From NCBI RefSeq assembly GCF_000819725.1, contig NZ_CDDH01000045.1, positions 62,001 through 126,000 on the forward strand: 64,000 bases of DNA. Reading direction: 5' to 3'. Position 1 is the stretch's first letter. Each line of letters starts with the position of its first letter. A program made the position numbers and the translations under genes. Under the pieces are notes generated by a model. That model made no database searches. It was not told where the DNA came from and worked only from the letters and a program-made list of their open reading frames with translations. Below, one piece after another: positions 18,878 to 30,067 of the stretch. The stretch is from Aeromonas australiensis (lineage in GTDB: Bacteria; Pseudomonadota; Gammaproteobacteria; Enterobacterales; Aeromonadaceae).

Positions 18878-19822
18878 TCAGTTTTCCAACACCTGACGTA
18901 GCCGCTCCTGAGCCACCCCCACCAGCAGGTCAGGCTGAAATTTGGAGATAAAGCGGTCGCACCCCACCTTCTTGACCATGGCTTCGTTGAAGTTGCCGCT
19001 CAGGGAGGTGTTAAGGGTGATAAAGAGACCGGACATCCGTGGATCGCTACGCACCTCGTGGGTCAGGCGGTAACCATCCATCTCCGGCATCTCGGCATCC
19101 GTGATCATCAGCAAAATTTCGTCCGTCACCTTCTTGCCTGCATCGCACCACCCCTTGAGCAAGGTCAGAGCCTGCAAACCATCCTGACATTCGATGATCT
19201 CGAGACCCAGCTGATTGAGCGTCTCACGCACCAGGTTACGGGCGGTGCTGGAATCATCAACGATCAATACCTTGCGGCCATGCATCTCGGGCAGGATCTC
19301 ACGATCCAGCACCTCTTCAGAGATGCGAATATCATAGGTGATGATCTCTGCCAGCACCTTCTCCACATCGATGATCTCGACGATCTGATCCACTCCATCT
19401 TCGGGAATGCGGGTGATGGCAGTGAGGTAGTTGGCCCGTCCGGCAGAGCGGGGCGGCGGCAGGATGTCCTTCCAGGTCATATTAACAATATTGGCCACCT
19501 GCCCCACCAGAAAGCCCTGAATGGAACGGTTGTATTCGGTGATAATGAGGTTGGATTCACTGTCGATAGGCATGGGGCGCATACCGATAGCGCTACGCAG
19601 GTTGATCACCGGGATCGAGGTGCCGCGGATATTGGCTACCCCGCTGATATTGTGATGGGAACCCGGCATCTTGCTCAGATGGGGCAACTTGACCACTTCC
19701 CGCACCTTGAAGACGTTAATGGCGAACATCTGGCGGGTGCCGAGACGAAACATCAACAACTCGAGGCGGTTTTCCCCCACCAGTTGAGTTCGTTGATCAA
19801 CGGAATCCAATATGCTCGCCAT
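18878..19822 (-). CDS. cheV: chemotaxis coupling/response-regulator protein
   Basis: 314 residues: an N-terminal CheW domain (LELLMFRLGTRQMFAINVFKVREV, ANIRGTSIPVINL, GFLVGQVANI) linked to a C-terminal receiver domain (KVLIVDDSSTARNLV, LLMITDAEMPEMDGYRLT with the phospho-acceptor Asp, and GCDRFISKF). This two-domain order defines CheV, which couples chemoreceptors to CheA and may act as a phosphate sink. Stand-alone gene; no other che genes nearby. Its position beside chitinase genes may be chance. Confidence 0.95.
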   Translation of the reverse strand: MASILDSVDQRTQLVGENRLELLMFRLGTRQMFAINVFKVREVVKLPHLSKMPGSHHNISGVANIRGTSIPVINLRSAIGMRPMPIDSESNLIITEYNRSIQGFLVGQVANIVNMTWKDILPPPRSAGRANYLTAITRIPEDGVDQIVEIIDVEKVLAEIITYDIRISEEVLDREILPEMHGRKVLIVDDSSTARNLVRETLNQLGLEIIECQDGLQALTLLKGWCDAGKKVTDEILLMITDAEMPEMDGYRLTHEVRSDPRMSGLFITLNTSLSGNFNEAMVKKVGCDRFISKFQPDLLVGVAQERLRQVLEN

Positions 19823-19917
19823 ATGCTTACATCCATCTGATTATTAATCGACTCTATTATAGAGGCAGCCCGCAAGGAAAGGCAGGCGCATTTTCAACCA
19901 GAGCGACCATTCAGAGA

Positions 19918-19944
19918 AAAAAAGTGAGGCCGAAGCCTCACTTA
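19918..19944 (-). terminator. terminator of the 1016-residue chitinase gene
   Basis: AAGTGAGGC TTCG GCCTCACTT on the minus strand followed by a long T run, 18 bases past the stop. Confidence 0.9.
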
Positions 19945-19961
19945 TATCATTGATTTTCAAA

Positions 19962-22900
19962 TTAATAGCTGCACACCGTTCTCCAGCTGCCATCACCCGC
20001 CTTGGGCTCACTACTGGTCCACCAGTTGGCTTGCCATACCACCTTGTTATGGGTCATGCGATCCCCGGTATTAGCATGGCTGGGTTTGCCATCCCAGCTG
20101 GTTTGCGGCCAGTTGGGATAACTGTTATAGGCCGCCGGATTGACGTTCTGACTGCTGCAGGTGGCGCCACCCGGATTCTCGCCGTCCCCGGTGCCCACGA
20201 CCGCTTCCGGCAGGGTCGGAAACTCTGCCTTGAGCCCTATGGTCTGGCTGCCGCTAATGATACGCATGCCGCTCGGCACACCGGCGGCCGGCAGATAGTA
20301 AGTCATGGCCACCTCCACGTCAGTGCCCGGGGTCCAGGCCTTCCAGGCCGGCAGCGTCAGCGCCACCTTGTGGAAGTCCTGCTCGTTGGCAATACCTTCC
20401 GAGTTGTCGTTGCCGCCGCTCTGGACCACTTTCAGCCCCATACCACTCTGATCCGTGATGGTGTCAGAGGTGGACGTAGGCACCAGAAACTCGATGCGAG
20501 CGCCGCCCGGAATGGTCTGGGTCGACTGGTTGACCAGCTTGAGTGTCGGGTTGATCGGGTAGTTGGAATCCCCCTCCTTGAAACCGGTCAGGCTGACCTG
20601 GATATCGAGCTGGGCGCTCGGTGCCGGCAGGTCATTCTGCTGGGTGTGATAGGGCGTCGCCTTGGCAAACGTCTCGTAGGCGAGGGTGGTGAGCGTATTG
20701 CCCATGCCGTACTCGTTCTTCACCGGGTCGAAGGCGTAGTCACCCGCCATCTCCCAGAACATGACCCCGCCCAGACCACGCTTGACGATGTAGTCGAGCT
20801 TCTTGCCCATGGACTCTTCATCTTCGGTGGAGAGGAACACCTTCTTCTCTTCGTTCCACAGCCAGGGGGCCTGGGCCTTGTCATCGTAGTAACGCACATA
20901 CTTGCCCTGCATCACATGGGCCGGGTTGTTGGGATCCAGACCCCAGGCGGTACCGTAGCTCGGCAGCGTGGTGATACCAAGGCTGGCGGCGTGTTCCAGG
21001 TTCTTGGCGTGCCACATGGGCACGGCGCCACCGCCTATCTCCTTGCCGTTGCTGTCGAGATCGTGCCAGATGTTGTCGATACCGACCGCCCCGTTGCCGC
21101 ACGGAATGGTGCTGCCACCTGTGCCTGGCTGACAATCGCTCTGGCTCGGCAGCGCGGCCTTGCCCCCCAGCCCGTGGGTGCCACCGCTTACCCCCTGCCA
21201 GCCCCGGGTGTAATAGGGTACGCCCACGTTGATCTTGCCGGCAGCCATCGCGCCGCGGAAGTAGTGGGCCGCCCAGGCGGCGTTGAGATAGCCGATGCCA
21301 CCAAACTGGGCCTGGCTATAGACGCCCCAGTGCGCCAGCTCGGGGTCTGCATTGTTGTCGAACAGGGCTGCGTTGTGACCCACGAAGTGGTTCCAGGCAC
21401 CGTGGAAGTCATAGGTCATCAGGTTGACGAAATCGAGATACCGGGTGACCTGGAAGTTCTCCATGCCGCGCAGCAGGTAGGCGGAAGCCGGTGAGGCGAT
21501 GGTCAGCATGTACTTGCGACCATCCTCGTTGCCGGCACTGTCGAGCCGCTCGCGCAAGGTCTTCATCAGCACCTCGTAGTTGGCAAACAGCTTGCCACGA
21601 CACTGGTTGGAGAGCGGGAAGTCGTTGGGGTTGCCCGCATCCTTCATAGAGGTGGGATACTCGTAGTCCACATCCACGCCGTCAAAGCCGTACTGGCGGA
21701 TAAAGCTCACCGCCGAGTCGGCGAAGGCGTTGATGCCGGCGATGTTGACCGAGCAGCCCCCTTTGGTGGTGGCGGTGTAGAAGCCGCGGGTATCGGCCCA
21801 CCCCCCCACCGAGATGAGGGTCTTCACGTCCGGGTACTGCTTCTTGTATTTCGACAGCAGGTTGAAGTGCCCCTGATACGCAAACTCGGGGTCCATCTCG
21901 GCCCCCGGCACCCCGTCCCAGGTCATCCTGGTCGCCGAGTCATCCACCTTGATGGTGTGGCTCTGCTCATCCACTGCCGCGAAGGCATAGTTGATGTGTG
22001 TCAGCTTGTCCCAGGGAATATCATTCACCAGATAGGCGGGCAGACCGTTCTTGCCGGTACGCCAGGAGGTAAAGTAGCCGATGACCCGGCGGGCGTGATC
22101 ATCCCCCATGCACTCGTAGCCATCCGGGCGGTAGATCTGGCGGATATCGCAGGAGAGGTTGCCACCGGTGGGCGGCAGTGCGGCCTCCTCGACATTGACG
22201 GTAACCACTGCCGACTCACCGCTCAGATTGCTCTTGTCAGTGGCCACCAGCTTGAGGGCGGCACTGCCTTTGGTGTCCGGGGTCCAGTTCACCTGCCAGG
22301 GGGCACTGGTGTCTTCGCCCACTTTCTTGCCATCGACGAACAGCTCGACCTTGGCCACATCGTTGTTGGCATCGGTGACATTGCCGCTCACCGCCACACT
22401 GCGCCCCAGGGTCACCTTGGCGCCATTGGCCGGGCTGCTGATGCTCGCTTTGGGTGCCTCTGGCGCCACCACGGCGGCGACGCTGAAGCTCGAATCCGCC
22501 TCGGCAAGCAACTTGCCATCTTTATCCAGCGCGCGAGCCTTGAGGGTATGGGCCCCCGCGCCGGCGGCAGTCCAGCTGCCACTCCAGGGCGAAGCACTCG
22601 CCGTGGCGACCAACTTGCCGTCGACAAGGTATTCCACCCGAGCCAGTGCCGTGGCCGGGCCGCTCAGGGTAACCGCCAGCGCCATGCTGGCTCCTTCGTT
22701 GAAGCTGGCACCAGCAGCCGGCGAGCTGACGGCTACACCGAGCGCCGGTGGCGGCACCTCGCCGCCATAGGGCTTCCAGGCATCCGTCCAGACCACACCG
22801 ACACCGGGGGCGTAATGATAGGGCGAGGCGCCGCACCAGCCTGAATAGGGGAATTCCTTGCACTCGTAGAGGCTGCCGACGTTGCTGACGATGTCGCCGG

Positions 22901-23012
22901 CCTTGTAGGCAGTACCGGCCTGATAGACGGGATAGGCTGCCTGTACCCAGAGCGGCGCAGCCGCAAGGGCGACCAGCATGGCAAGCCTGCTGGGTCTGAA
23001 GAGCTGTTGCAT
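19962..23012 (-). CDS. secreted multidomain GH18 chitinase
   Basis: 1016 residues from the ATG at 23012 (AAGGAAG upstream). Signal peptide 1-25 (ending LWVQA), then an N-terminal carbohydrate-binding CBM5/12-like module (YQAGTAYKAGDIVSN ... WTDAWKPYG, about 26-85). Two Ig-like repeats follow (about 95-180 and 188-275, each with VELFVDGK/VEYLVDGK). The GH18 barrel runs about 305-785 and holds DGVDVDYE with proton donor Glu451. After it come a beta-rich domain and a C-terminal CBM5/12 (about 955-1016, VWQANWWTSSEP). Hydrolyses chitin outside the cell, probably exported by type II secretion. Its leader carries a c-di-GMP-I riboswitch. Confidence 0.95.
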   Translation of the reverse strand: MQQLFRPSRLAMLVALAAAPLWVQAAYPVYQAGTAYKAGDIVSNVGSLYECKEFPYSGWCGASPYHYAPGVGVVWTDAWKPYGGEVPPPALGVAVSSPAAGASFNEGASMALAVTLSGPATALARVEYLVDGKLVATASASPWSGSWTAAGAGAHTLKARALDKDGKLLAEADSSFSVAAVVAPEAPKASISSPANGAKVTLGRSVAVSGNVTDANNDVAKVELFVDGKKVGEDTSAPWQVNWTPDTKGSAALKLVATDKSNLSGESAVVTVNVEEAALPPTGGNLSCDIRQIYRPDGYECMGDDHARRVIGYFTSWRTGKNGLPAYLVNDIPWDKLTHINYAFAAVDEQSHTIKVDDSATRMTWDGVPGAEMDPEFAYQGHFNLLSKYKKQYPDVKTLISVGGWADTRGFYTATTKGGCSVNIAGINAFADSAVSFIRQYGFDGVDVDYEYPTSMKDAGNPNDFPLSNQCRGKLFANYEVLMKTLRERLDSAGNEDGRKYMLTIASPASAYLLRGMENFQVTRYLDFVNLMTYDFHGAWNHFVGHNAALFDNNADPELAHWGVYSQAQFGGIGYLNAAWAAHYFRGAMAAGKINVGVPYYTRGWQGVSGGTHGLGGKAALPSQSDCQPGTGGSTIPCGNGAVGIDNIWHDLDSNGKEIGGGAVPMWHAKNLEHAASLGITTLPSYGTAWGLDPNNPAHVMQGKYVRYYDDKAQAPWLWNEEKKVFLSTEDEESMGKKLDYIVKRGLGGVMFWEMAGDYAFDPVKNEYGMGNTLTTLAYETFAKATPYHTQQNDLPAPSAQLDIQVSLTGFKEGDSNYPINPTLKLVNQSTQTIPGGARIEFLVPTSTSDTITDQSGMGLKVVQSGGNDNSEGIANEQDFHKVALTLPAWKAWTPGTDVEVAMTYYLPAAGVPSGMRIISGSQTIGLKAEFPTLPEAVVGTGDGENPGGATCSSQNVNPAAYNSYPNWPQTSWDGKPSHANTGDRMTHNKVVWQANWWTSSEPKAGDGSWRTVCSY

Positions 23013-23123
23013 ATTGTTATCTTCCTTGTTTTGTCTTGGCATTGGTTACCAAGGCAAAGAACAAGCGCAACCTGTGTGAAGGGTGCAGACAACTGGCAAT
23101 GGACCTGCCACAAACACGACATT

Positions 23124-23217
23124 CACCCTGAGAAGCCCCGCTATCTGGATCACTGGATCGGGAGACCGGAGGCATTGCGTCCCGGTATTTCGACCGGTTT
23201 GCCCTTTACCTGGGTTC
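23124..23217 (-). promoter_or_regulatory. c-di-GMP-I (GEMM-I) riboswitch in the leader of the 1016-residue chitinase gene
   Basis: Minus-strand sequence contains the GEMM-I landmarks in order: AAAGGGCAAACC, a CCGGT...ACCGG stem closing a GAAA tetraloop, GGGACGCAATGCCTCCGG, and then the tetraloop-receptor/closing block GATAGCGGGGCTT. Distal ACCC and GGGT can close P1. It starts about 10 bases after the predicted transcription start and ends about 110 bases before the ATG. Identification rests on matching the known consensus by eye. Whether ligand turns expression on or off cannot be read; a TTGGTAACCAA palindrome (23042-23052) downstream could be part of the expression platform. Confidence 0.92.
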
Positions 23218-23233
23218 CGTGAGGAACAAGCCG

Positions 23234-23262
23234 AGTATAGGAAGCCGCCCACTGAGTCTCAA
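23234..23262 (-). promoter_or_regulatory. sigma-70 promoter for the riboswitched chitinase
   Basis: On the minus strand TTGAGA (23257-23262), 17-base spacer, TATACT (23234-23239). The expected start is near 23227, giving a leader of about 215 nt containing the riboswitch. Confidence 0.75.
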
Positions 23263-23507
23263 TCTTCATTCTCGAAGAAAAATATGTATTCCTCCGTGGT
23301 AGTTTCACATTCAACACATCAAGAAAATGATTTTTTTATCATTAATTTCATCGTGTTAGTCAGTTCAAAAAAATCAATGCCCACCCATTTGTATCCCGGT
23401 AATGTGCGCTGGCTCACTGGTATGACATGCCAGAAATGTGACAATGCGCGCCCTTGGTCAACGAGCCAAGGCTATGGAATCACTGGCAAAATAAAAAAGG
23501 AACACCG
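23263..23507. other. divergent regulatory region, chitinase / ExeM-type nuclease
   Basis: About 245 bases of AT-rich DNA that must hold the nuclease promoter. I see no operator with confidence; the sequence AAAATGATTTTTTTATCATTAATTTCATC is AT-rich with imperfect dyads. Confidence 0.4.
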
Positions 23508-25694
23508 ATGAAAGGTACTCGTACTCTGCTGTCGCTGGCCGTGGGGCTGGCGCTTGCATCCTCAGGCGCCCATGCGGCATTTGTCTGCCCGTCCGACCCG
23601 GCTCAACTCACCTCTATCCCGACCATTCAGGGCACAGACTCCGCCAGCGCGCTGGCAACCGAGACAGTGACCGACAAGAATGGCAATGTGACCGGCAAAA
23701 TCAGCCCCGGCACCTTCAAGGTGCGCGGCGTAGTGACGGCATTGGGCCAAAGTCTGACCAAGGGTTTCTATCTGACCGATCCGGTGGGCGATGGCAACCC
23801 TGCTACCTCTGACGGTATCTTTGTCTATCTGAACGACAAGGACTTCGCGACCAAATATCCAGACATCAAGCCGGGAGCCGAGCTCTGCCTCGAAGCCAAA
23901 GTTGAGGAGTTTTACGGTGGCACCCAGCTCAAACCCACCTTCGAATCCGGCAAGGCCCGTCTGCAAGTCACCACCCAGGGGCTGAATGTCCCGACCAGCG
24001 TGCTGCAGATAAATGAAGGAGAGACCCTCACCCAGGCACTGAGTCGCCACGAAGGAATGCGGGTACGCCTCGACAGCAGCAGTGACCTGCATCTGACTCG
24101 CAACTTCAGCTTCGACTACAAGGTCTATCGCAATAACCTGGAGCTAGCCCACAAAGCAGCACTGGTAAAGCCCACCCAACTCCATATTGCCAATAGTAAG
24201 GATGCGGTCGCGCTAGCCAGCAAAAACGCCAGCAGCCGCCTGGTGGTCGAGTCAGATTTCAAAGCGCCGGATGGCGTACTGCCCTGGTTCCCGGGCTGGG
24301 ATGCTGATCAGGGCTATCTGCGCATTGGTGATCAGCTGAATGGACTGGAGGGAGTGATCATCTATAACAAGGATGCCTACCGTCTGGTGGTACCACGGGA
24401 TGTCACCCTGACAGCGGGAGCCCTGCTGCGCACCCCCGAAGATGACCGGCAAACGGCTCCGGTGCGGGCAGCAGGCACCGATCTGCGGATCGGCAGCTTC
24501 AACGTACTCAACTACTTCACCAGCCACTCCAGCATTGGCGGCGACCTCAACGTCCTGTGCAAGGATCAGGCGGATGCCGATAACCCTAAAAAAGGGTGTA
24601 ACCGCGGCGCCAAGAGCCAGGCCGAGTTCGAGAAACAGCGTACCAAGATAGTTAACGCCATCACTGATATGGATGCTGACCTGCTTGGCCTGATGGAGAT
24701 GGAAAACAACGGTTTTGGTAGCAACTCGGCCATCAGCAATCTGGTGTCACGCCTCAATGAGCAACAAAGAGATGCGAACAAGCACTATTCCTATGTCCGC
24801 GTCCCTTCAACCTTGCTCACCGGTGAAAAATTCTTCGGTGGCGATGCCATCATGGTGGCCATGATCTATCGCCCCGCCAAACTGACCCCGGCAAGCGATG
24901 CCACCGTTATCAAGCTGCCGGAGCAGCGCTATACCACCGGTGGGGTGGCCAAGAGAGCCGGTCAGCGCGACTCACTGGTTCAGACCTTCACCGTAGACAA
25001 GAGCCAGGAGCCGCTGACACTGGTGGTCAACCACCTCAAATCCAAAGGGTCAGGCTGCTACGAAAATGGCGATGGCAAGACAGAACCGGCTGACCTGCAG
25101 GGCAAGTGCACCGAGTTCCGGGTCTCCGCCGCCAAGGTGCTGGGTGAAGCGGTCAGCAAATTGCCGGGACAAGTACTGCTGGTTGGCGACTTAAACTCCT
25201 ATGCCAAGGAGGACCCGATCCGGGTGCTGACCGACTACAACCCGGCTACCAGTGAACGCAAGATCCTCTCGGCCTCTCACACCTTTATCGGTGAACAGCC
25301 TTACGAGCAGATGGGGCGAGAAGTAACCAGAAGCTACGGCCTTGTCGACCTCAATGTTAGATTCAACAAGGAGAAGGCCATCTCCTACAGCTATGATGGT
25401 GAGCTGGGTACCCTGGACTACGCCCTCGCCAACCCGGTACTGGCCAGCAAGGTGGCAGGCGTGGCCGACTGGCACATCAACTCGTTCGAGAGCAATCTGT
25501 TCGAGTATGGCAGCCAGTACACCGGCAACCTGCTCAAGTCCGATAACCCCTTCAGCGCCTCCGACCACGACCCCATCATCATCGATCTGACACTCAGTGG
25601 TGATGCAAGCAAACCGGAGAACTCCTCCGGGGGTGGTGCACTGGGGCTCGGCCTGCTGGCCCTGTTGCCGCTGGCCTGGCGACGTCGCCGTTAA
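23508..25694 (+). CDS. ExeM/NucH-type extracellular endonuclease with GlyGly-CTERM tail
   Basis: 728 residues from the ATG at 23508 (AAAGGAAC upstream). Signal peptide ends SGAHA before AFVCPSD. An OB-fold/lamin-tail-like region (GTFKVRGVVTALGQSLTKGFYL) is followed by an endonuclease/exonuclease/phosphatase domain: IGSFNVLNYF, LLGLMEMENNG, VNHLKSKGSG, VGDLNSYAKEDP, SASDHDPIIIDL. The last 20 residues (SSGGGALGLGLLALLPLAWRRRR region) are Gly-rich, hydrophobic, then Arg-rich: a GlyGly-CTERM signal processed by rhombosortase in type II secretion hosts. Likely degrades extracellular DNA for nutrients or biofilm remodelling. Confidence 0.92.
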   Translation: MKGTRTLLSLAVGLALASSGAHAAFVCPSDPAQLTSIPTIQGTDSASALATETVTDKNGNVTGKISPGTFKVRGVVTALGQSLTKGFYLTDPVGDGNPATSDGIFVYLNDKDFATKYPDIKPGAELCLEAKVEEFYGGTQLKPTFESGKARLQVTTQGLNVPTSVLQINEGETLTQALSRHEGMRVRLDSSSDLHLTRNFSFDYKVYRNNLELAHKAALVKPTQLHIANSKDAVALASKNASSRLVVESDFKAPDGVLPWFPGWDADQGYLRIGDQLNGLEGVIIYNKDAYRLVVPRDVTLTAGALLRTPEDDRQTAPVRAAGTDLRIGSFNVLNYFTSHSSIGGDLNVLCKDQADADNPKKGCNRGAKSQAEFEKQRTKIVNAITDMDADLLGLMEMENNGFGSNSAISNLVSRLNEQQRDANKHYSYVRVPSTLLTGEKFFGGDAIMVAMIYRPAKLTPASDATVIKLPEQRYTTGGVAKRAGQRDSLVQTFTVDKSQEPLTLVVNHLKSKGSGCYENGDGKTEPADLQGKCTEFRVSAAKVLGEAVSKLPGQVLLVGDLNSYAKEDPIRVLTDYNPATSERKILSASHTFIGEQPYEQMGREVTRSYGLVDLNVRFNKEKAISYSYDGELGTLDYALANPVLASKVAGVADWHINSFESNLFEYGSQYTGNLLKSDNPFSASDHDPIIIDLTLSGDASKPENSSGGGALGLGLLALLPLAWRRRR

Positions 25695-25719
25695 CCACGG
25701 CGCGTTTGAATAGTGCAAG

Positions 25720-25748
25720 CAAAGCCCGCGAGAGTCGCGGGCTTTTTT
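25720..25748 (+). terminator. terminator of the nuclease gene
   Basis: AAGCCCGCGA GAG TCGCGGGCTT followed by TTTTG, 25 bases past the stop. Confidence 0.9.
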
Positions 25749-25811
25749 GTCCATATCAAGGGTTTTACCCATGCAATTGGGGAAATGCGGGAAACCAGAT
25801 ATCGCAAAAAC

Positions 25812-25843
25812 AAAAAGGCCACCGCAATGCGGTGGCCTTTTCT
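25812..25843 (-). terminator. terminator of the tRNA-Ala operon
   Basis: AAAAGGCCACCGC ATT GCGGTGGCCTTTT on the minus strand followed by TGTTTTTG, 18 bases beyond the last tRNA. Confidence 0.9.
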
Positions 25844-25860
25844 ACTTTCTTTACGAAAGA

Positions 25861-25936
<76 letters not shown>

Positions 25937-25984
25937 AAATTCGGTACTAAATGAATGGTTCTGGCGGCCATTCATCTTAAATAA
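25937..25984 (-). repeat. duplicated tRNA spacer (copy A)
   Basis: 48-base spacer that recurs at 26061-26108 with two mismatches. Together with the tRNA it forms a 124-bp tandem unit. It can fold GAATGG ... CCATTC, a plausible processing hairpin. Confidence 0.85.
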
Positions 25985-26060
<76 letters not shown>

Positions 26061-26108
26061 AAATTCGGTACTGAATGAATGGTTCTGGCGGCCATTCATC
26101 CTAAATAA
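26061..26108 (-). repeat. duplicated tRNA spacer (copy B)
   Basis: Second copy of the 48-base spacer, differing from copy A at two positions, supporting tandem duplication of a 124-bp tRNA-plus-spacer unit. Confidence 0.85.
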
Positions 26109-26184
<76 letters not shown>

Positions 26185-26249
26185 ACAAAGGTCGGCCTGG
26201 GTGATACACACCACAATGCCCTGGGTATTCAATACAACAATCAAGAATC

Positions 26250-26325
<76 letters not shown>

Positions 26326-26353
26326 TTGGATTCCAGATTGTTCGAGGAGAATT

Positions 26354-26429
<76 letters not shown>

Positions 26430-26474
26430 AACTCACCTCGGCGCTGACGAAGTTATCTCCGGCAACGGAGGCGC

Positions 26475-26503
26475 ATGATAGGCATCACCCGCTTTGCTGT
26501 CAA
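26475..26503 (-). promoter_or_regulatory. strong promoter of the tRNA-Ala operon
   Basis: Minus strand: perfect -35 TTGACA (26498-26503), 17-base spacer, -10 TATCAT (26475-26480), followed by a GC-rich discriminator (GCGCC) typical of stringently controlled stable-RNA promoters. All five tRNAs lie downstream with no other promoter visible. Confidence 0.88.
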
Positions 26504-26767
26504 CCCTAAAATAACCGCGACTGATTCGTTTAGTCAAAATTGCAGCAGTTCGCTGTTTTTACCAGCAAGGAGCACGCTATCCCTCTGTTTTATGTCAAAA
26601 ATCGGCTCAAGTACCTATACAGGAGAGGCCGTTTAGCAAGCCTCTTTCCCGGTGCAATGCTCCTGCTCTCGGGGCTCTTTTGCTAGCTGGTAATCAACTT
26701 CTCCCCCGTCACCTCGGGAAAGCCTTTCCATAAAGGGCATTGCATTTGAAAACCCTTTCCATGATTT
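26504..26767. other. intergenic region, tRNA-Ala promoter to small-ORF promoter
   Basis: No supported gene. An imperfect hairpin AGAGGC ... GCCTCT followed by TTT (around 26624-26645) is visible but I cannot assign it. Confidence 0.35.
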
Positions 26768-26840
26768 TTGTAAATTTACAACACAAAAAGTTGATCTGGC
26801 TCACAGATGACCATAGGATCAAATCGTGACCCAGGTCACA
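26768..26840 (+). promoter_or_regulatory. promoter and operator candidates of the 39-codon gene
   Basis: TTGATC (26791-26796), 17-base spacer and TAGGAT (26814-26819) form a plausible sigma-70 promoter with a start near 26826. Just upstream is a perfect 14-bp palindrome TTGTAAATTTACAA (26768-26781). At the predicted start, CGTGACCCAGGTCACA (26825-26840) is close to the CRP consensus TGTGA-N6-TCACA. That position would favour repression if CRP binds. All are sequence matches only. Confidence 0.55.
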
Positions 26841-26877
26841 CACCATAACCAGAAATGACAGAGCGATGAGGTAAACC

Positions 26878-26997
26878 ATGTTTGAGAATCTGGCTGTCCT
26901 GTTCCGCCTTAAGGGCGCAACCACCAAGAGCGGCATTGTAGAGAAAGATGCCTATGCCCCCTCCACCCGTGAATACTACTTCCGCTACGGCAAGTAA
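26878..26997 (+). CDS. 39-residue small protein, function unknown
   Basis: ATG at 26878 preceded by GAGG six bases upstream. It encodes MFENLAVLFRLKGATTKSG, then IVEKDAYAPSTREYYFRYGK, 39 residues, TAA at 26995-26997. The coding sequence has normal high-GC third positions unlike its AT-rich upstream region, and it has its own promoter candidates and a downstream hairpin terminator, so I judge it real. No signal peptide or transmembrane helix; slightly basic, Tyr-rich C terminus. I do not recognise the family with certainty. Confidence 0.75.
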   Translation: MFENLAVLFRLKGATTKSGIVEKDAYAPSTREYYFRYGK

Positions 26998-27121
26998 TTG
27001 CTGAAAGCCTTTCACGGAAAACGTAATAAAAATACAACACACATCATCACACAGCCCTCTCGAGGTGCTGTCCTGTCCGGGCCAGATGTTCCACGGCCAA
27101 ACCTGAACTCCACCAAACAAC

Positions 27122-27152
27122 AATGGGGCCCGCAGGCCCCATCTTTTATTGC
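27122..27152 (+). terminator. terminator of the 39-codon gene
   Basis: ATGGGGCC CGCA GGCCCCAT followed by CTTTTATT. It ends a transcript of about 320 nt with a 3' UTR of roughly 130 nt. Confidence 0.8.
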
Positions 27153-27312
27153 ATCGGCTCATTGCCGGAACACTGTTTGGTCCAGGCATATTGGTCCAAG
27201 CATAGCGCCACTGCCCTCTACCGGGCCCATAAGCACTGGCTGTACCTGAGCGTCGATATCTTTTCGTCAATGCTATTCATTGTCGTTGCGCTGTAACCAA
27301 GATGGTCAGTAG

Positions 27313-27338
27313 GAAAAACGGGGTCTTATCAGACCCCG
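27313..27338 (-). terminator. terminator of chiA
   Basis: CGGGGTC TGATAA GACCCCG on the minus strand, then TTTTTCC, about 22 bases past the stop. Confidence 0.88.
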
Positions 27339-27360
27339 CCACCATAGTGGTGAGCTCGGT

Positions 27361-29976
<2,616 letters not shown>

Positions 29977-30001
29977 CTATTTCGTTATGTTGGCAACGAA
30001 A

Positions 30002-30014
30002 AGGGCTACGCCCT
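30002..30014 (-). promoter_or_regulatory. possible expression-platform hairpin of the chiA leader
   Basis: Minus strand AGGGC GTA GCCCT followed by TTTTCGTT, between the riboswitch and the chiA ATG. It could act as a weak intrinsic terminator controlled by the aptamer. Five base pairs only, so tentative. Confidence 0.4.
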
Positions 30015-30067
30015 GACAGGTAACGCAGACAGCAGTGCGGCCTCTTGGCAAAGGTGCACAACAACCT

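Larger units (their letters stand above)
26998..27360. other. 3' region between the small gene and chiA
   Basis: Holds the two terminators listed separately. The rest (27150-27310) shows nothing I can support; open frames here are shadows. Confidence 0.4.

Noticed and set aside
19950-21494. 514-codon plus-strand open frame
   Set aside because: Antisense shadow of the large chitinase.
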